Shown here: piece after piece, positions 23,012 through 27,477 of the stretch
Layout: each line of letters opens with the position of its first letter
How positions within the stretch are numbered: position 1 is the first letter of the stretch
Assembly: GCA_048213135.1 (NCBI GenBank)
Contig: PS015182.1
Coordinates: forward strand, 59,256-86,732
Length of the DNA stretch: 27,477 bases
Direction of reading: 5' to 3'
DNA from: Reclinomonas americana ATCC 50394
Lineage: Eukaryota > Jakobida > Jakobea > Jakobida
Position numbers and translations under genes: made by a program
Notes under the pieces: generated by a model
Database searches by the model: none
What the model saw: the letters and a program-made list of their open reading frames with translations, nothing else
Told to the model about the DNA's origin: nothing

Positions 23012-23932
23012 NNNNNNNNNNNNNNNNNNNNNNNNNNNNNNNNNNNNNNNNNNNNNNNNNNNNNNNNNNNNNNNNNNNNNNNNNNNNNNNNNNNNNNNNN
23101 NNNNNNNNNNNNNNNNNNNNNNNNNNNNNNNNNNNNNNNNNNNNNNNNNNNNNNNNNNNNNNNNNNNNNNNNNNNNNNNNNNNNNNNNNNNNNNNNNNNN
23201 NNNNNNNNNNNNNNNNNNNNNNNNNNNNNNNNNNNNNNNNNNNNNNNNNNNNNNNNNNNNNNNNNNNNNNNNNNNNNNNNNNNNNNNNNNNNNNNNNNNN
23301 NNNNNNNNNNNNNNNNNNNNNNNNNNNNNNNNNNNNNNNNNNNNNNNNNNNNNNNNNNNNNNNNNNNNNNNNNNNNNNNNNNNNNNNNNNNNNNNNNNNN
23401 NNNNNNNNNNNNNNNNNNNNNNNNNNNNNNNNNNNNNNNNNNNNNNNNNNNNNNNNNNNNNNNNNNNNNNNNNNNNNNNNNNNNNNNNNNNNNNNNNNNN
23501 NNNNNNNNNNNNNNNNNNNNNNNNNNNNNNNNNNNNNNNNNNNNNNNNNNNNNNNNNNNNNNNNNNNNNNNNNNNNNNNNNNNNNNNNNNNNNNNNNNNN
23601 NNNNNNNNNNNNNNNNNNNNNNNNNNNNNNNNNNNNNNNNNNNNNNNNNNNNNNNNNNNNNNNNNNNNNNNNNNNNNNNNNNNNNNNNNNNNNNNNNNNN
23701 NNNNNNNNNNNNNNNNNNNNNNNNNNNNNNNNNNNNNNNNNNNNNNNNNNNNNNNNNNNNNNNNNNNNNNNNNNNNNNNNNNNNNNNNNNNNNNNNNNNN
23801 NNNNNNNNNNNNNNNNNNNNNNNNNNNNNNNNNNNNNNNNNNNNNNNNNNNNNNNNNNNNNNNNNNNNNNNNNNNNNNNNNNNNNNNNNNNNNNNNNNNN
23901 NNNNNNNNNNNNNNNNNNNNNNNNNNNNNNNN
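23012..23932. other. Assembly gap (921 N)
   Basis: Begins in a (CT)n run and ends inside a Pro/Ala-rich exon of the PWWP gene, so coding sequence is probably missing. Simple repeats on both sides explain the failed assembly. Confidence 0.95.
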
Positions 23933-25245
23933 TGGTGGCGGCGGTGCATCCTCGGCTGGTGCTGCAGCTGGTGGCGGTGGTGGTGGCGGCGGGGATGGTG
24001 GTGCTGCTTGTGCCACTTCCTCCGGCGCTGCTGCAGCAGCGGACTCGGGTTCCTGCTGTTGCTGCGGAGCCTACATCAAACAAAACGCATCAGCTCCGAC
24101 CACGGTTCACTGTGGCTTCTGCTGTTGTTGCAGTTGTGTCACTCACCTCGTCCGTCTCCATCGCCTCCACCACTGCTTCGCTGGCCTCTGCTGCCGCAGT
24201 AGCCACTACACAACAGTAAGGAAGGGAAAGAGAGAAAGAGACATCACAGGGACACACACACACACGGGGAGACGCACCCACAGGCTCGGCAGGCTCCTCT
24301 GGCTGCGCTGCTGCTTCCGCCGGTTGTTCTGCTGCCTGTTCCGGTTGCGCCACCACTTCTGCTGCTTGTGCCACCACCTCTTCTGGCTGCATCACCGCCT
24401 CTTCTGGCTGCGCGACTGCTTCCTCTGGTTGTGCCACTGCTACCTCTTCCGGCTGTGCTGCTGACGGCGGTGGCGGTGGTGGCGGCGGAGTTGGCGCTCG
24501 TGCTGCGGGCGAGGGAGGTCTGACTGCAGCCTCGGCTGCCACAGGCTCAGCACTGCCATCGTCCGCGTCCATCGGCACCGGCTGCTGCTGCTCCTCCTGC
24601 TCCTCCTCCGCCACCTTCTTCTTCTCCTCCTCCTCCTTCGGCTGCTGCTTGCCCTCAGCCTCCTCCTCATCCTCCACTTCCTCGTCCTCTTCCTCCTCCT
24701 CCTGCTCCTCTCCCTNNNNNNNNNNNNNNNNNNNNNNNNNNNNNNNNNNNNNNNNNNNNNNNNNNNNNNNNNNNNNNNNNNNNNNNNNNNNNNNNNNNNN
24801 NNNNNNNNNNNNNNNNNNNNNNNNNNNNNNNNNNNNNNNNNNNNNNNNNNNNNNNNNNNNNNNNNNNNNNNNNNNNNNNNNNNNNNNNNNNNNNNNNNNN
24901 NNNNNNNNNNNNNNNNNNNNNNNNNNNNNNNNNNNNNNNNNNNNNNNNNNNNNNNNNNNNNNNNNNNNNNNNNNNNNNNNNNNNNNNNNNNNNNNNNNNN
25001 NNNNNNNNNNNNNNNNNNNNNNNNNNNNNNNNNNNNNNNNNNNNNNNNNNNNNNNNNNNNNNNNNNNNNNNNNNNNNNNNNNNNNNNNAGACGGAGAGAC
25101 GGAGAGAGAGACGCAACTGCGTGAGGAAAATGACCAGCGTGTCATCCTCGGCGCGCTTGTGCTTGTTCTGTGCCTTGCCACTGAAAAACGCTGCCGTGTT
25201 GCGCACGACCTACACAAACGAGCGATAATCAGATGGAAGCAAACA

Positions 25246-25285
<40 letters not shown>

Positions 25286-25743
25286 AAGCGCGCGTGCGTA
25301 TGTGTAGTGCAAAGGGGATCGAAGTAGAAGAAGAAGAAGGAAAAAGGGGAAAAATTCAAGTGTGCATCTTGTGCATCCCATTTCTCGCCGCAGACAGTGT
25401 CGATGCGTGCGTGGGCGCCACCTGTGCGCCCGCCGGCAATGACCAAGGAAGAACGACACCAAATTCACAAAAAAAGCTGCTCGTGTGCCTTCTCCACCTC
25501 CGTGCACGAGTGATGTGCACAGGTGACCGTGCGTGTGCGTGTGTGTGCGTGTTTTATCGTGGAAGAAAAGATGACACACACACAAACCATTGCAGGCCAC
25601 AGCTTGTTCTGCCATTTGCTGCAACAACGACACCCCGCAATGAGCATCACACTCGCACTCTTACTCATCTCACAGACACACACACACCAGAACACAATGT
25701 CATCCTTGGAGGTGACGTTCGGATCGACCTCCAACACCGACAT
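23933..25743 (-). CDS. PWWP-domain protein with acidic and PEE-repeat regions (incomplete)
   Basis: Exons: complement(25688-25743), complement(25588-25618), complement(25118-25209), then after a gap complement(24278-24715), complement(24147-24205) and complement(23933-24070) entering the next gap. The first three join in phase to a PWWP domain near the N-terminus: SKDDIVFCKWQNKLWPAMVV...AEDDTLVIFL. This matches the PWWP pattern (DxVwaKw...WPAxV...lVxFf), although the usual PWWP core is shortened to LWPA. PWWP domains bind methylated histone H3 and DNA. Downstream is a very acidic Glu/Lys stretch, a Pro-rich run, and seven or more AQPEEAV-like repeats (24285-24470), then Gln, Ala and Pro runs. 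The start MSVLEV follows a plausible acceptor region, so a 5' leader exon is possible. The C-terminus is missing. Likely a chromatin reader or scaffold. Confidence 0.7.
24285..24470 (-). repeat. Degenerate 7-8-residue AQPEE repeats in the PWWP gene
   Basis: On the minus strand the translation repeats AQPEEV, AQPEEAV, MQPEEVV, AQPEQAA and AQPEEPAEP in near-tandem order. The unit is 21-24 bases. The DNA units have diverged, so recent slippage is unlikely. Confidence 0.75.
24716..25088. other. Assembly gap (373 N)
   Basis: Falls between the PWWP third exon and the acidic exon, flanked by GA-rich sequence. It probably covers an intron plus part of the Glu-rich coding repeat. Confidence 0.95.
25210..25587 (-). 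other. Long intron inside the PWWP domain
   Basis: A phase-0 intron of 378 bases, several times longer than most in the window, splits the domain right after LWPAM. It contains a (GA)n run at 25247-25284 and CA-rich sequence. Donor is GTTTGT and acceptor TGTGTAG. No exon is seen within it. Confidence 0.65.
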
Positions 25744-26226
25744 TCCCCCAACGCTGTGCACTGGTGACAACGACGACGACTGCTTGATAGGTGCACTGAC
25801 GGGACGCGATGCGGGCGTGTCACAAGTTGGATGTCGACTGCTGAGTGTGCGCGCGCACGAAGTGAATGTCGAAGTGTTTGCCGGGACAGAGCGAGCCTTG
25901 CCACAATCTGTCCATGGCGGGAAAAATCAAGTGTGTGTGAGAGAGGGAGTGTGTGTGAGCGTGTGTGTGTGTGAGAGAGTGTGTGAGTTGAGTGAGTGAC
26001 ACTCCAGCGATCTGCAACGGTTTCTGATGGAGAGATTAGGTGAGAAAAGTGTGACAAAAGTGTGACAAAAGTGTGAGAGTCCAGCTCTCTCTCTCTCGGC
26101 TCTCTCTCTCTCTCGCTCACACACACACATACACACACACGCTCTCTCTCTCTCTCTCATACTCACGTCTGTTTCTTCTCACTCTTTCTCACTCTCTTTT
26201 GCTCATTCTCACTCTCAGGCGACTCA
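25744..26226. promoter_or_regulatory. Divergent intergenic region between the PWWP and coiled-coil genes
   Basis: About 480 bases separate two genes transcribed outward. It is rich in (GT)n and (CT)n runs at 25930-25990 and 26085-26220 and holds an 11-base tandem repeat. An acceptor-like CTCTCAG at about 26212-26218 suggests that the plus-strand gene has a leader exon within it. Confidence 0.5.
26044..26077. repeat. Tandem 11-base repeat (AAAAGTGTGAC) in the divergent promoter
   Basis: Three consecutive copies, the third ending in GAG instead of GAC. They are exact otherwise and lie between two divergent genes, followed directly by CT-rich repeats. Confidence 0.85.
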
Positions 26227-27477
26227 ATGCCGCACTTGCCACGCGTTGATGATGATGAAGAGGTGGATGAGAGCGATGACGAGGAGGAGGAGAATGGAGA
26301 GCGATCGGCGATGAGTTTGGAGGCGATTTTCGAGGCCGAGTTTCGTCTGATTTCCTGTGTCTCTCGCTCTCTCGCTGCGCTTTGCTTGCTGATGGTGGTG
26401 TTGTGATAGGGATGTGCTTAGTCGTGCGCAGTTGAGGCGGCAGCTGCCGTCGTCGCGTCTGCATGCGAATACGATTGCGTCTACGACGCCCAGTGATCCG
26501 GTGAGTTGGCGAAGGGAGAGAGGGAGAGGAGTGTGCGGGAGAAGAGAGAAGAGAGCAGAGCATCTGAGAGAGGTGGAAGAAGTGATCGTGAGAAGAGACA
26601 GAGAGGAGTGCGAGAGAAGAGTGTGAGAGGAGAGAAGAGAACGGAGCATGAGAGAGATCGGTGGGAAGGAAGGGATGTTGAAGGAGAGCGAGTGATCGTG
26701 AGAAGAGACAGAACAGAAGTAGAGAGTTCGTCAGCGAGAAGCAGAGAACAGAGCATGAGAGAGATCGGTGGAAAGGAAGGGGCGATGAAGGAGAGCAGAT
26801 CACATGAGAGCTCGCACTCAGACATCAAGCGTTCTTGCTGGACCGTCTTGCCCATGCTCACCCTTCCCCGCCACAGCTATTCCACACCATGATGCTGGCA
26901 CAGCGTCGTGAAAAGCAGCGGCGCGAGGCCGAGTTGCGCAAGCGCGAACTGCGCATTCGTGAGCAGACCAAGAAGCAACTGCGGTTCGTTGCCTCTTCTG
27001 TGTGCTTCTTTGTGATGATGCCGGTGCTGATGTGTGTGTTTGTGCGTGTGGGCAGGAAAATCGAAGAACACCATCAGTCGCTCCTCAACAAGAAAGTGCG
27101 CCTGCTGGAGAAACTCAAGCAGATTGAGAGTTGTGTGCGATCACCAACCGATCACCAATGCCCGTTATTCACCCGTGCTCCCGATCGATGCAGCGAAAGA
27201 AACGCTGCGTGACACACCGGCGCCGTCATTACGACAGGCGGGGTACATTGCATCGCTCGGCTCCGACTCGCCGGCATTTGATTTCCTGCAGGTGTGTTTG
27301 TTCCACCGTGTCAGTCACTGTATCCATGCGTGCCTCATCCTGCACCAGCGAAACACGACGCGCTTGAGTGCCGAGGACCGGGGCAGAATACAGCAGCGCG
27401 CACGTGAGCGAGTGGGGCGGCGAGTGGCGTCGCTGGCCGAGCAGCTCAAGGACCGCGTGGAAGACGCCACCGTAAAA
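26227..27477 (+). CDS. Acidic, coiled-coil protein of unknown family (3' partial)
   Basis: Not recognised. Exons: 26227-about 26340, about 26411-26500, 26877-26983, 27056-27129, 27194-27291, 27349-window end. The N-terminus is acidic (VDDDEEVDESDDEEEENGE), followed by MSLEAIFEAEF. A long basic coiled coil comes next (QRREKQRREAELRKRELR, then RKIEEHHQSLLNKKVRLLEK), and later RARERVGRRVASLAEQLKDR is also helical. Exons from 26877 onward join in correct phase. The first junction does not: the clear donor after EAEF is phase 1 and no matching acceptor is obvious, so the boundary near 26340-26440 is uncertain. A large purine-rich intron (26501-26876) is included. The architecture suits a nuclear or cytoskeletal complex subunit, but nothing specific supports either. 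Confidence 0.6.
26501..26876. repeat. Purine-rich intron with imperfect minisatellite repeats
   Basis: Strongly strand-asymmetric (almost all A/G on the plus strand). Blocks containing GAGCATGAGAGAGATCGGTG recur at about 26646 and 26753, and GTGATCGTGAGAAGAGACAGA at about 26582 and 26694. It is bounded by GTGAGT and CCCCGCCACAG, and the flanking exons join in phase 0, so it is read as an intron although it is open on the plus strand. Confidence 0.75.

Noticed and set aside
22938-25767. Frames extending across the N gaps
   Set aside because: They exist only because N was translated as unknown residues.
26506-26892. Plus-strand open frame through the purine-rich block as coding sequence
   Set aside because: It starts with a consensus donor, ends at a consensus acceptor, and flanking exons join in phase without it.

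Overview
The window is nuclear DNA of a gene-dense, intron-rich, probably single-celled eukaryote. Coding stretches are cut by many short introns (mostly about 45-100 bases, almost all GT...AG), intergenic distances are often under 100 bases, and introns and spacers are full of (CT)n, (GA)n and (CA/GT)n runs. The genes have clear animal, fungal or amoebozoan relatives: UBAC1, a Tip60/Esa1-type MYST acetyltransferase, an isochorismatase-domain protein, GATA and PWWP proteins. I cannot name the species. Three N gaps (8751-8770, 23012-23932, 24716-25088) show a scaffolded assembly. Exon limits below were inferred by hand from splice signals, reading phase and family similarity.

Layout: (1) 74-4376 (+), 5' end outside the window: a kelch-repeat, calpain-like core, C2-like and EF-hand protein whose three catalytic residues are all replaced. 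(2) 4472-6539 (+): UBAC1/KPC2-like ubiquitin-pathway adaptor. (3) 6534-8557 (-): type II membrane protein with two tandem DXD glycosyltransferase-like domains; its stop codon directly abuts the stop of gene 2. (4) 8662-10518 (+): MYST histone acetyltransferase, sharing a 104-base head-to-head spacer with gene 3. (5) 10560-11594 (+): isochorismatase-family hydrolase starting about 41 bases, or fewer, after the MYST stop. (6) 11671-18153 (+): large cell-surface type I protein with signal peptide, Cys-rich region, LamG-like region, chitobiase-C-terminal-like domain, one membrane span and a Gln/Arg tail. (7) 18190-19374 (-): disordered protein with a possible N-terminal acylation site. (8) 19826-22247 (-): GATA zinc-finger protein with an AT-hook. 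(9) about 23933-25743 (-): PWWP-domain protein with acidic and PEE repeats, interrupted by two gaps. (10) 26227-27477 (+): acidic, coiled-coil protein running off the window.

There is no operon-like pathway. Three of the ten genes (MYST, GATA and PWWP) look like chromatin or transcription factors. The most unusual items are the kelch/dead-calpain/EF-hand fusion, the recurrence of the weak splice donor GTTGCG in at least nine frame-verified introns of six genes on both strands, and the extreme packing of neighbouring genes (abutting stops at 6534-6539, the MYST/isochorismatase junction near 10518).
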